Origin: Anastatus disparis
Taxonomy: Eukaryota; Arthropoda; Insecta; Hymenoptera; Eupelmidae
Reading direction: 5' to 3'
Length of the DNA stretch: 64,000 bases
NCBI GenBank assembly: GCA_017163975.1
Contig: JAFFSR010000034.1
Location: forward strand, 124,001 to 188,000
This document shows positions 11,650-22,285 of this stretch, in pieces (the first letter of the stretch is position 1; the number at the start of each line of letters is the position of its first letter). The notes under the pieces were generated by a model. That model did not search any database and had not been told where the DNA came from. It worked only from the letters and a program-made list of their open reading frames with translations. The position numbers and the translations under genes are program-made.

Positions 11650-12058
11650 TTAAGAGTCAGCTGTATACCGGCACAGTTACCTGTTTTACCGAATTTATTT
11701 AAAATTTATTTTTTATAAAAACTAATAGCTTCAGGCAGAAATAAAGAGATGGTTTCGATTCGTGTAATAGAAAGCAATATTTTCTCTGATAAGAATAATT
11801 TAATTCCACCGCTTTATTTTCAAGAAAAGTTGGAATAACTTGAAAATCCCATTATTTGACACTGATTCCTAATTTTTTAAGTTATTCCAACTTTTCTTAA
11901 AAACGAAGCAATAAAATTAATTCATACTAATCAAAGAAAATATTACATTTAATTAAACACATCGAAACCATCTCTTTATTTTTGCCTCTTGTTGCTTATT
12001 TTTGGGAAAAAAGTCAATTTTTTAATTAGAAAAGGACAGAGATACAGCGGACTCTTAA
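11650..12058. mobile_element. TTAA family B fold-back
   Basis: TTAAGAGTC at both ends; the right end continues CGCTGTATCTCTGTCCTTTT read inward. Arms pair through the middle (GAGATGGTTTCGAT...ATCGAAACCATCTC). It sits in an older inverted repeat whose arms (GGTGGTTGTCGTAAGC near 11627, partner near 12330) are still visible. A close relative is at 36139-36545. Confidence 0.8.
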
Positions 12059-12925
12059 TTTTCAACAAATTGACTTTAAAATTTACAGAGATTTTCTACT
12101 TACACATCTTTATTTCTTTGTATCAAAAAATAACAGTAATGAAATTCAGACAATAAATATTTAAAATTCACAAAAATCTCTATTTTTTTCAATATTTTCA
12201 AATTTTTAAGCCAAACTTTTAAATTTTTTTTCTTTTTTTTTTAAAAGTGTGATTTTGTGAATATTTATAAATTAAAGATCTCTGGAAATTTCGAAGTCAA
12301 TTCGTTGAAAATTCGCTGAGAATGCTTGCAGTGACCACCAAAATCAAGTGTTCGAGTAAAGGAAAGGATTTCAATCATTTCATAAGATTACTTAAAATTC
12401 TTTTATGGGACAAAGTCTTGTATTTTATATATCTAAGGTAATAAAACTTTCTTTAAATAATATTATTTAAAAAAAAAATTATCATGATATTTAAATTTAA
12501 TTTTTATTTTAGGCTTAAATTTGGACCTGATACTTTAAATTCTTAATTGATATTTATATAAGAGTAATTGTTATTAATTATAAATAATGTCAGAAAATTA
12601 ACTATAACTAACAGTTATGCACTCAAAGTTTTTAAATAAAATAGCAATATAAGATAATAATTCTTCGCTTCTACAATTAATGATATGATTAAACAGTCAT
12701 TTTTAAAACAAAATTTTGAACAAGAGTATTTTATTGACATTTTATAAGTAATTACATTTAGAGCGGACATTCTTGAATTGAAAAAAATTTTTTTTTCGAT
12801 GATTTGGTTAATTGGGTTATTTTATCTCGATTGAAAATTGGTCAGATGATTATTAACACAATAGATAAAGTAGTAAAAACAATCAGCTAATAATATGATG
12901 GTAAAAAACTCGTCTATTAGTGTAT
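12059..12925. other. A+T-rich sequence, no gene seen
   Basis: Apart from the old inverted-repeat arm near 12320-12350, nothing recognisable. Confidence 0.4.
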
Positions 12926-13721
12926 TTAACGGCATGTCGGAGCTGCAGCAATCGAGTTTTGCTTTTTTTATTTTATCAATATCTTTTTAAATTCTTAAGT
13001 TAAATAAATATAATGACTTGTCCGCACTAAAGCTATATTAATACAATAATTTTTGTTAAAATAAAAAATCATTTAGACTTGATATTTTTTTATGAGCTTG
13101 GATTGGAAATTAGACATCAAACTCGACAAATCTAACCTTAAAATACGATATATTGAAAGTCTTTATTATAACTTTGTATATATAATATTTTGGTGGATTT
13201 CTTGAGTTGTCCGCACTAGAGTTAAGAAGGGGCCGAACTATCTGTCTTTGTCTAATAGCGTTTTTCATCATTTATGTAAAGACTATCCGGTATAACAAGA
13301 AAAAAGTAGCAGCCCCCGCTAGATATTAGTATGATTAGTAAATTTTGTAATAACAACCAAATTTTTTCACTGCGTAGTTTTTGAATAATTAGAGACCTAC
13401 CAAAAAAAGATAGGTTATATTCTAGATTGCTAGTAGGTCTCTAATTAGTCAAAAACTATGCGGTAAAAAATTTGGTTGTTATTACAAAATTTACTAATCA
13501 TACTAATATCTAGCGGAAGCTGCTATTTTTTTCTTGTTATACCGGATACTGTTTACATAAATGATGAAAAACATTATTAGACAAAGACAGATAGTTCGGC
13601 CCCTTCTTAAATCTTACAAATTTTTTCTTTGTAGCAAAAAAACTCGATTAAACGCATCGTTTATTCATAAGTTAGGATTGGAAATATTATTATAAGGCGG
13701 ACAGCTTCGCCATGCTCTTAA
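12926..13721 (+). mobile_element. TTAA family A element, copy 2, with a nested fold-back
   Basis: TTAACGGCATGTCGGAGCTG at 12926 and CAGCTTCGCCATGCTCTTAA ending at 13721. Interrupted at an internal TTAA by 13222-13610; the remaining ~407 bp matches the other copies. Confidence 0.88.
13222..13610. mobile_element. TTAA family B fold-back nested in family A copy 2
   Basis: Both ends read TTAAGAAGGGGCCGAACTAT inward, then CTGTCTTTGTCTAATA. Arms are nearly perfect across ~180 bp. Flanking TTAA is duplicated and the host family A sequence resumes exactly at ATCTTACAAA. Confidence 0.88.
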
Positions 13722-13845
13722 ATAGTCTGGCTTCTGCGATACACCTTTCACTGCAACAACTGACAATCTTTTCCTGTCATGCAGCCAACTAACGTTTTTA
13801 TTTATTTAAAGAATCATGTAAACTATCATCTGATAAATTTTCAAG

Positions 13846-14247
13846 TGAGGGACGCTGTATCTCTCTATCATTTTCTAATTGAAAAATGTAAGTTTTTTTG
13901 AAAATCTAGTGATTATTGATAGAAATTAAAGGTTGTCCGCTACTTGTTTAGTAAAAAGTAATGTTTTCTCTGATGAGGACCAATTAATTTTGTTGCTTTT
14001 TTTTAAAGTAAAGTTTGACATACCTACAAAATCCTAAGTTAGGCTAGAGAATACGTTATTTAAGTATGTCAAACTTTACTTGAAAAAAAAGCAACAAAAT
14101 TAATTGGTCCTCATCAGAGAAAATATTAATTTTTACTAAACAAGTAGCGGACAACCCTTAATTTCTATCAATAATAACTAGTTTTCCCAAAAATTTACAT
14201 TTTTTGATTAGAAAAGGATAGAGAGATACAGCGTCCTCTCAAATTTT
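13846..14247. mobile_element. Family B-type fold-back with decayed ends
   Basis: Inverted arms share GGACGCTGTATCTCTCTATC at the ends and CAACAAAATTAATTGGTCCT toward the middle. The terminal TTAA is no longer recognisable. Confidence 0.75.
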
Positions 14248-14284
14248 TTTTTTTTTTACATGTTTATGTGCCTACCCTATAAGA

Positions 14285-14450
14285 ATATTCAGCATAAGGA
14301 ATGGTTGATGGTCATAACCATGACCAATAAATTAATCATAATCATGGCCGGAGAATTAGTCATAATTATGACCATAATTATGCTTAACAATCGGAAAACG
14401 TACAAAATAACCTTAAAATGCTTCCCAATAAATCATTGATCTAATCTTAT
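14285..14450. repeat. CATAATTATG word array, left block
   Basis: Degenerate palindromic words (CATAATTATG, ATAATCATG, GTCATAACCATGAC) packed at 14300-14390. A matching block lies at 16030-16175, so the two may be the ends of one older element now filled with insertions. Confidence 0.6.
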
Positions 14451-14663
14451 TTAAGGCGACTTCGGATTTTAGGTTAGGTTTTATTTTTGAGTTTACAAAT
14501 TACTCTTTCAATATGTAAAATTTTTCAGATTTTTTAATTTTCCACCATTCTACGGATTATAATAAATGGTGGAAGATTTAAAAATTCAAAAAATTTTAGA
14601 AACTGAAAGAGTAATTTATAAACTACAAAATGAAATCGAACCGAACTTCCGTAGTCGCCTTAA
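14451..14663. mobile_element. Short TTAA fold-back (GGCGACTTCGG ends)
   Basis: TTAAGGCGACTTCGGATTTT at the left and the inverse of TTAAGGCGACTACGG at the right, about 213 bp, nearly fully self-complementary around TTCCACCATT...AATGGTGGAA. A second copy is at 47702-47914. Its right TTAA is shared with the next element. Confidence 0.88.
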
Positions 14664-15048
14664 GAGGAGGTCACGTATCTCTGTCCTTGTCTAATCAAAG
14701 AATTGAGTTTTTTACACAAACTAACAACTTTAGCAAAAAATGAAGAGAAAGCCGCATCTCGTAATAAAAAAAGCGATATTTTCTTTGTTAAGAAAAAATT
14801 AATTTTATTGCTTCGTTTTCAAGAAAACCTTGAAAAACTTAAATCATAGAGGTTAGGGTGGACAATTTGGTTTTTCAAGGTTTTCTTGAGAACGAAGCAA
14901 TAAAATTAATTTTTTCTTATCAAAGAAAATATTGCTTTTTTTGATACAAGATGCGGCTTTCTCTTCATTTTTTGATAAAGTTATTAGTTTTTGTAAAAAA
15001 ATCATTTTTTTGATTAGAAAAGGACAGAGATACGTGACCTCCTCTTAA
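14660..15048. mobile_element. TTAA family B fold-back (GAGGAGGTCACGTATC)
   Basis: Both ends read TTAAGAGGAGGTCACGTATC inward, then CTGTCCTTGTCTAATCAAAG. Arms of ~185 bp flank a short unique centre. Close copies at 17717-18115, 18112-18489 and 21408-21796. Confidence 0.9.
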
Positions 15049-15164
15049 CTATTTATATTGAAATAGTAAATTTTTAAAACAAAATAAATACAATCCTTCA
15101 AGTATTGAACTAATATTTTAAGCAATGCCAATAAATGGAGAAAATAGTTATTATTTCATAAAAA

Positions 15165-15883
15165 CCCATATGGAAATAATTTCTGTGAATAACTGTTAAT
15201 AACTGTGTAGAAATGTGAAAAAATGTGAATAACTGTTAATAACTATAATAAACTACCACAATTGAGTCATTAATAACAGTAAATAACAGTTGATAACAGT
15301 TAATAATTGTTACAAATAAATAATAATAATGATTAACTGTAAATAATTATAATTTACTGTTATTTATAGTTATTATAAATATTTGTAATTTTTCACATTT
15401 ATTCACATTTATTAACAGTTATTAACACTTTTTCACACTTTCAAAAATTTTCACACGTATAATCGTTTTTTTATATATACGCGAAAAATTTTGTGAATGT
15501 GAAAAACTGTTAATAACTGTTAATAAATGTGAAAAACTGTAAATATCTGTAAGAAAGTGTTAATAACTATAATTCACTATAACTAATTGCAAATAAATAT
15601 AAATAATAATAAATTATTCACCAATTCTAAAATTTTGGAAAATGTGAACTGTCAATAAATGTGTATAAATGTGAATAAATGTGAATAACTATTAATAATT
15701 ATTAATAATCATGACTTTCAGTTAATAATTGTTATTTAGCGTTCATAACTATTATTAACTATTATTAATTGTTATTAACTGTTTTTTACAGTTATTTATT
15801 TTCATTAATGTCTCAATTGCGATAGTTTATTACAGTTATTAACAGTTATTCACAATTTCTCACAAAAATTATTTTCATATGGG
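15165..15883. mobile_element. CCC...GGG word-array element
   Basis: CCCATATGGAAATAATTT at the left and its inverse at the right, flanked by AA on each side. The interior is an array of the degenerate palindrome TGTTAATAACTG and TGTGAATAACTG. The middle holds a TATATATACGCG segment near 15473. Organised like 6203-9491 and 52347-57107 but with different words. Confidence 0.7.
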
Positions 15884-16029
15884 AAGTATTATTTTTTATT
15901 TTCATAAAATTATTTTATATTATTATTACAGTACTATTATTCTATTCTTTGTTCTTTTATTAAATATAACATAAAATAAAGTTTATTTAAGTAAAATTTC
16001 ATTTTTAACCTTCATTCAATATTACATTA

Positions 16030-16180
16030 ACCCAATGACTTCATCATAATCATGAAAATAATCATGATCATAATAATGCTCATAATTATGTCTCTATAGT
16101 CCACCTATTCTTCGTTATTCTTTTAGCATAATTATGGTTATAATTATGGTAATAGATATGATCATAATTATGTCGCCAGG
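16030..16180. repeat. CATAATTATG word array, right block
   Basis: Words such as TCATAATCATGA, CATAATTATG and GGTTATAATTATGG, matching the array at 14285-14450. Confidence 0.6.
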
Positions 16181-16431
16181 TAACAAGATTTATCGACACA
16201 ATATGCGGCATAAAATGCTTATCCGGCATCAAATATGGCATATGATGGCCATCTTACATCTAACAATTTTACCACGGTAGCTGACATATAATCCACCATG
16301 TTACACCCAGCTGACATTTATTTTCTATCAAAGTACAGTTTTAACTATCATCCAACAAAATTTGAATCAGGGAAAATGACGAAATAATTTTTTTTCTTTA
16401 CGTGTTTGGGAAACTGTCGTGGTCTAACCCA
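16181..16431. other. Sequence left of the hAT element
   Basis: No gene seen. Short phrases (GGCATAAAATGC, AGCTGACAT) recur locally. The hAT element inserted at its right edge, joining it originally to 21155 onward. Confidence 0.3.
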
Positions 16432-16439
16432 CCCATGGT
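16432..16439. repeat. hAT target-site duplication, left
   Basis: CCCATGGT, identical to 21155-21162, immediately outside the TAGTGCTGCACGA terminus. Confidence 0.9.
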
Positions 16440-16633
16440 TAGTGCTGCACGATATGTTAAGATTACTCTTGATATTGTCTTGACTTGTCTTGAAATTCAA
16501 GACAATATCAATACAAGACGAATCATTAAAATTTCAAGACAATATCAAGAGTAAGGTATCAAGAATATTGGTCTTGTCAATAACTCTTGATTTTGTGTAA
16601 ATATTTTAACGTTATTTTTATGTTATTATAGTA

Positions 16634-16880
16634 CACTGAAAAAAATATATCGTTGTGACAACCATATTATTGATATCGTTACCATAATAAACGCAGCTAT
16701 CCTAACTATCTTCAAGTATCGCTGAATCAACTATTTTTATTTGCAGGTTAAACTGTCATTACTTATGGTTAGCATAAATATCGTTGTGATGAGGATAAGG
16801 ATAGTTGATTCAGTTATACTAAATTTGTTTAATTTGGTTATGTCAATTTTCGTCACGATGTCAATATGTTATTTTCAGTG
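16634..16880. mobile_element. TA-flanked CACTGAAAA element
   Basis: Starts CACTGAAAAAAATATATCGT, ends ATTTTCAGTG, flanked by TA at 16632-16633 and 16881-16882, a mariner/Tc1-style target. 247 bp, inverted arms (TCGTTGTGACAACC region), no coding sequence. Inserted in the 3' part of the hAT element. Confidence 0.8.
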
Positions 16881-17716
16881 TAATATTAATTCTTAATTTA
16901 TAAATTAGTATTAGTTTCAATTATATCTATATGACAATTACTTTTTGTACAGCTGAACTAAAAAGAGAGTATGCTGGTAAATAATTTTTAGAATCATAAA
17001 TTTATATATTAACTATTTATAATTTATTTCAAAATTTTTAGAATAATACATAAAATTACAAGAAAACTTATTTTTAATTGAAAATTATAAATCAACCTCA
17101 CAAATTTTTAATTTCAAAGAACTTTTCATCCATGAATTAGTGCAAATTAAAGCTTCCACTGTCTTTTTCAAAGAGGCTCTTCTATTTCTCATAATAAGAC
17201 TAGCTTGTGAAAATAACCTTTCGACGGAAACTGATAATGCCTGGATGCTCAATATGTTTCTGGCCATTTTCACTAGATTTGGGTGTATCTGCATATGACT
17301 TTTCCACTATTGCATAATATTTGTATTTTTGGTTGCTCTTTGAGCCTGACAATACTCATCGATTTCCTTGCGCCAATCTGCTGTTTCGTTCAATCTGATT
17401 TCGTTAAAAAATTGATTCAAAATCAATAAAGTCATCATTATCATCATCATCGAGAGGTTTCATTACATTATCTTCATTAATTACGTTATTAGAAACTGTG
17501 GTAAAATATTCTTTCTTATAAAGCTTTTCGAATTTTTAAATAGTCTGTTTTTTAATTCTTTGCCCCATTTTGTTGCATCGAAGCATTCTATTTTATGTCT
17601 GGGATCTAAAATTAATGCAATGCAATACACCCAGTTGCATTTTCTATAATGCTTCAGAATTTTATCTCATCCTGTTTGAAAAGCAAGGATTAAGGTTTCA
17701 TTATTTGCATTCCTAT

Positions 17717-18115
17717 TTAAGAGGAGGTCACGTATCTCTGTCCTTTTCTAATCAAAGAATTGAGTTTTTTACAGAAACTAATAGCTTTAGCAAAAAATAA
17801 AGAGAAAGCCGCATCTCGTAATAAAAAAAACAATATTTTCTTTGATAAGAAAAAAATAATTTTGTTACTTCGTTTTCAAGAAAACCTTGAAAAACTTAAA
17901 TCATAGAGGTTAGGGTGGGCAATTTGGTTTTTCAAGGTTTTCTTGAGAACGAAGCAATAAAATTAATTTTTTCTTATCAAAGAAAATATTGCTTTTTTTG
18001 ATACAAGATGCGGCTTTCTCTTCATTTTTTGATAAAGTTATTAGTTTTTGTAAAAAAATCATTTCTTTGATTAGAAAAGGACAGAGATACGTGACCTCCT
18101 CTTAAGAGGAGGTCA
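17717..18115. mobile_element. TTAA family B fold-back in the hAT gene, first of a pair
   Basis: TTAAGAGGAGGTCACGTATC at both ends, same subfamily as 14660-15048. It shares its right-hand TTAA (18112-18115) with the next copy. Confidence 0.88.
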
Positions 18116-18489
18116 CGTATCTCCATCCTTTTCTAATCGAAGAATTAAGTTTTTGCAAAAACTAATAACTTTATCGAAAAATGAAGAGAAAGCCCCATCG
18201 CGTATTAAAAAAAGCTATATTTTCTTTAATGAAAAAGAATTAATTTTATTGCTTCGTTCTCAAGAAAACTTTGAAAAACCAAATTGTCCAACCTAACCTC
18301 TATGTTTTAAGTTTTTCAAGGTTTTCTTGAAAACGAAGCGAGAGAATCAATTCTTTCTTATTAAAAAAAATATAGCTTTTTTTAATACGTGATGGGGCTT
18401 TCTCTTTATTTTTCGCTAAAATTATTAGTTTTCGTGAACAAATCAGTTCGTCGATTAGAAAAGGACAGAAAAAGTCGACCTGCTCTTAA
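18112..18489. mobile_element. TTAA family B fold-back in the hAT gene, second of a pair
   Basis: Left end TTAAGAGGAGGTCACGTATC, right end diverged (inverse of TTAAGAGCAGGTCGACTTTT). The arms pair through CATCGCGTATTAAAAAAAGC. It differs from its neighbour, so the two are separate insertions rather than a tandem duplication. Confidence 0.85.
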
Positions 18490-21154
18490 GTTATTATCGA
18501 GCTCTAAAACAACCTTTTCAATTTTATCAACAAGCATGTTGGACTCAATGACTGCAGTGGGTAGTGTCACTTCTTTTTCTGAGCCTAAAATCTTTGACGC
18601 ATGCTAAAAATGTTTTAAAAAATTTAATATTTTTTCCAAATAAATCCATTCTACTTCCGTAACTTTCAATTCATTCAATTCAGAACAATTTTCCCATAAA
18701 ATCACCAAAGCAGGTTTTAATTGAAATGAAATATGCAACATATCATAAGTACTATCCCCCCTTGTTCTAACATCTAAAATCAACTTATGGAATCTTATAT
18801 CAACAGCTTCACAAAACAATTTAAGTCTATTAGTCAATTGCTCTGAAAATCTTACTTTTTTACACGTTTTTCTTATTTTAATAATAACATTAGAGAATAT
18901 TCTATCTTCTTCTATATTTACGTCATCATAATCACCATCACTAAGTAAATCATCATCGTCTGCATCGTCGTTTACGTCACTAGTCTTATATTTACAAAAT
19001 TCAATTGATTTTTTTTTCAATATTTATCAATTTTAAGACGTCTTGTACTCCAAGATTCATTATGTGTGAAAAGCATCTAAAATGATTATCTTCAATATCG
19101 AAATCAATATTTTCACTATCCATTAATTTTTTTAATTCATGTATGAATGTTGAATTTGCTGCTACATCATCTACAGTTATGCCTTGTACTTTATTTTGTA
19201 TATTATAATTTTTCAGTACATTAAAAAAAATATTTGCGATATTCTTTCCTGTATGATTTCCTATTGACGGTACAAAATCCAAAGCAGGGGAATGGTGGTT
19301 CCAGTCACTATTGAAAAAATGAATAGTAACGCAATAATATGATTTCCCATTTGGTGCAGACCATGCATCAATGGCAAATGAAAATTTAGAGCTATTTTTT
19401 TGTAAAATTTCTATTAAATTGTTTGCATTTTACCAAATTCACAAATAAGTTTTTCTTTCGTTGTATTTCTTTTTGGCATAGACACATTCAAATTTAGACT
19501 CTTAAAAAAATGTTGGGTTACCTCGTCATTAAAAAAGTTTATTGGCAAATTTTTGTAAGACAGCCTCGCAGAAATAGTTCTATTCCAGTTTACTTCGGAT
19601 ATTGTCTGCAATAAAAAAGGAATTCAATTTAAAAAATCCGAAAAAATATGTTCAGTTTCTTAATGTGCCATTGTATCCGCGACAGATAATTACAAAATCT
19701 TAGATGAAAAAAAACAAAGAAAAGTCGCATGTGCCCTTTCCGCAACTGCGAGAGAGCGTGTCGCCACAGGCATCAGCATTAGTTTGTCACGCCGTATTCG
19801 TGGTCAGCTGTTTATCGATATTAAACGCTAGCATAATGTGGAGAGTTAAAGATAGAGAGGTATACATGTTTTTTCACAGAAGAGAAAACACAAACATTAA
19901 ATATAACTATTCAGTACCACGTGAAACTGCAAAGACTTTTCTTTGTGTAAAAGAAAATATCAAATTGAATCTATATATAAAAAATTAACTATGTTATATC
20001 TAAAATGGTTTTCGATGGTATACCTAGCGAATTAGATATACATTGCGTTGTATACCGTGAGTCATAATATTCTATCATAATAAACTAATCAAATTGAGAT
20101 GAAAAACGATATAATATATTTATTCTAAATTGAAATATCTTTTCTTATAATTATGATTTTTTAATGCAATAAAAAAAATTTTATTTTCACTTACATTTAT
20201 ATACGTATCAATTGTTTGCTGTTGTGCAAATGAATTATTCTCCTTTTTGGCAAATACCAACTTTTCTTATATTCGAAGAAATTTTTATGATTGAGCGACT
20301 TTTGCTCTAGTTGGCCTTTTTCAGATAGCACTGACTTTTTGATTTCTTCAATAAGAGCTGACTTTAAAGTTTGATTATCAATGCAAGAATTTTGAGAAAC
20401 ACTTGCACTTGTTTTACTTGATTTCTTTTTAAGTTTATTCATTTCACTTAAATTACTAGATAATTTACCTTACAAAATCAACAAGATAATACAGGCACAA
20501 TGCAGTTAATAATACACTAAGATCTGCACTCGTGTACAAACAAAAAAGAAATGAATAGATATCGCCGCGTTTTTACGTTACTTTGTTTTAACGCTGAGTA
20601 TAAACAAATGCGAGTCGCTCGACAACAGTGACACTGGAGGGCGCGGCGATAAGGGACACCGTAGCAGCACGTCTCTATTTCATAGAAAATCTCGCTCAGT
20701 CATTTAGTAAATTTTTTGGCTATCCTATATGAAAACTTCTGAGAAAGAGTATCAAATCATTCGACTTATTTGGGTGTCATTTAATATGTACTTCATGTCT
20801 TTTATAAAAAAACAATATTTTTTTCATCATATAAAAACTTTGTCTAGGTATGGAGGAATTCAAATGCATACATGTTTAAATTAACATTATAAAAGTTGAA
20901 TACTATTGAAAGTATTTCGTAATAAAATGTAAAAATAAATGTTTAATTTTCATTTTAATACTCATATGCTCCATCTACATATGCTTTGAATTTATCGAAA
21001 ATCTTTTACAAAAACCAATATTTTTCAAGACGATACAAGAGAAGATACTATCTTACAAGACGAGACCAAGACAAGACATTAATTTTCTATCCGACTCAAG
21101 ACCAATACGATAGGCTTATAAAATACCGTATTGTCTTGCTCTCGTGCAGCACTA

Positions 21155-21407
21155 CCCATGGTGCGCCAGCTGACTTTCACTCAACTACAGGGTACACTTT
21201 TCTTGACCAGTTCACAAGTTTTCAGTCGAAAGGAAATCGTTCACCGAAATCGGTCGCTAGCTCCCGGACTGTAAAGTTTGCTTGATTCAACTAAAGGCTC
21301 TACTGCCCGGTGTACTAAGGCCAAGAAAGTCTATTTTTCCCCAGGTGAGTCTAAAGGTCGAAAAATTTAGGGTTAGAGTTCATAACCTTTGATTGTGGGA
21401 AGGTCCT
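21155..21407. other. hAT right duplication and right flank
   Basis: 21155-21162 is CCCATGGT, the right target duplication. The following ~130 bp is less A+T-rich than its surroundings and stays open in two plus-strand frames, but no domain is recognisable. Treated as unassigned. Confidence 0.4.
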
Positions 21408-21796
21408 TTAACAGGAGGTCACGTATCTCTGTCCTTTTCTAATCAAAGAAATGATTTTTTTATAAAAACTAATAACTTTATCAAAAAATGAAGAGAAAGC
21501 CGCATCTTGTATCAGAAAAAGCAATATTTTCTTTGATAAGAAAAAATTAATTTTATTGCTTCGTTCTCAAGAAAACCTTGAAAAACCAAATTGTCTACCC
21601 TAACCTCTATGATTTAAGTTTTTCAAGGTTTTCTTGAAAATGAAGCAATAAAATTAATTCTTTCTTATCAAAGAAAATATTGCTTTTTTTATTACGAGAT
21701 GCGGCTTTCTCTTCATTTTTTGCTAAAGTTATTAGTTTCTGTAAAAAACTCAATACTTTGATTAGAAAAGGACAGAGATACGTGACCTCCTCTTAA
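21408..21796. mobile_element. TTAA family B fold-back
   Basis: Left TTAACAGGAGGTCACGTATC, right inverse of TTAAGAGGAGGTCACGTATC, same subfamily as 14660-15048. It shares the TTAA at 21793-21796 with the next element. Confidence 0.88.
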
Positions 21797-22180
21797 GAGC
21801 AGGTCGGATTCTCTGTCCTTGTCTAATTGAGACTTTTGTTATTTACTCAAGTATTAATCAGTGTATCTGCAAATTGAAGGGCGCAATAGATATTATTATT
21901 ATAAATATTTATGCACAAGAGAAAAAATTCTACTGCTTTGTTTTTGAGAAAAGTAAGGAACGCGAAAATATTATAAACATAAACTTTTACTTCGGCGTTC
22001 CTTATTTTTCTCAAAAACAAACCAGTAGAATTTTTTTTTTCTTGTGCATAGCTGTTCATAATAATAATATCTAGTGCGCTCAACCTTTAAAAATACACCG
22101 ATTAATACTTGAGTAAATAACAAAAAAACTCAATTGTTACCTGGTCGGTATCAAATTCTACTCCGGCCTGGTTTTAAAGA
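21793..22180. mobile_element. TTAA fold-back (GAGCAGGTCGGATTC) with an atypical right end
   Basis: Left TTAAGAGCAGGTCGGATTCT then CTGTCCTTGTCTAATTGAG. Arms pair via TTGTTATTTACTCAAGTATT and GCGCAATAGATATTATTATT. At the right the arm stops at CTCAATT and continues GTTACCTGGTCGGTATCA instead of the expected terminus. That extension recurs next to 58771-59122. Confidence 0.75.
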
Positions 22181-22285
22181 CAAATAAGGTTACTATTAGT
22201 CCTTGTCTGATTTAAATTATCGTTATAATTAATAAATTGAACATTTTGATACAAAAGTAAGAGTTGTCCCCAATAGATTTAAGTA

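Larger units (their letters stand above)
17085..20442 (-). pseudogene. hAT transposase, multiply disabled
   Basis: A candidate start at 20442 is followed by a Lys/Ser-rich N-terminus. A frame change near 20240 is needed to reach FAQQQTIDTYIN and a donor GTAAGT at about 20187. The next exon starts after TTGCAG at about 19605. Then, across further small frame changes: FAIDAWSAPNG near 19380, GITVDDVAANSTF near 19180, RCFSHIMNLGVQDVL near 19060, DSTYDML near 18740, ALILDPRHK near 17610, and the C-terminal dimerisation block SVSVERLFSQASLIMRNRR at about 17180-17240. These are the hAT catalytic-core and dimerisation motifs in the right order. Stops interrupt at about 18603 and 17674, and A-runs near 19020 and 19435 shift frame. 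Removing 17717-18489 down to one TTAA rejoins the frame. No zinc-finger is visible at the N-terminus. Confidence 0.85.
16440..21154 (-). mobile_element. Complete but inactive hAT transposon
   Basis: Terminal inverted repeat TAGTGCTGCACGA at both ends with an exact 8-bp duplication CCCATGGT, the hallmark of hAT insertion. Subterminal regions on both sides are crowded with CAAGAC/GTCTTG words, the usual layout for hAT transposase binding. The transposase reads right to left. Three later insertions sit inside: a TA-flanked element (16634-16880) and two TTAA fold-backs (17717-18489). About 3.7 kb without them. Confidence 0.92.

Noticed and set aside
18604..19020. Separate acidic protein gene
   Set aside because: It is the middle of the hAT transposase, shifted in frame by an A-run.
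21155..21290. Host exon right of the hAT element
   Set aside because: Open in two frames but no domain or convincing splice pair; left as unassigned flank.
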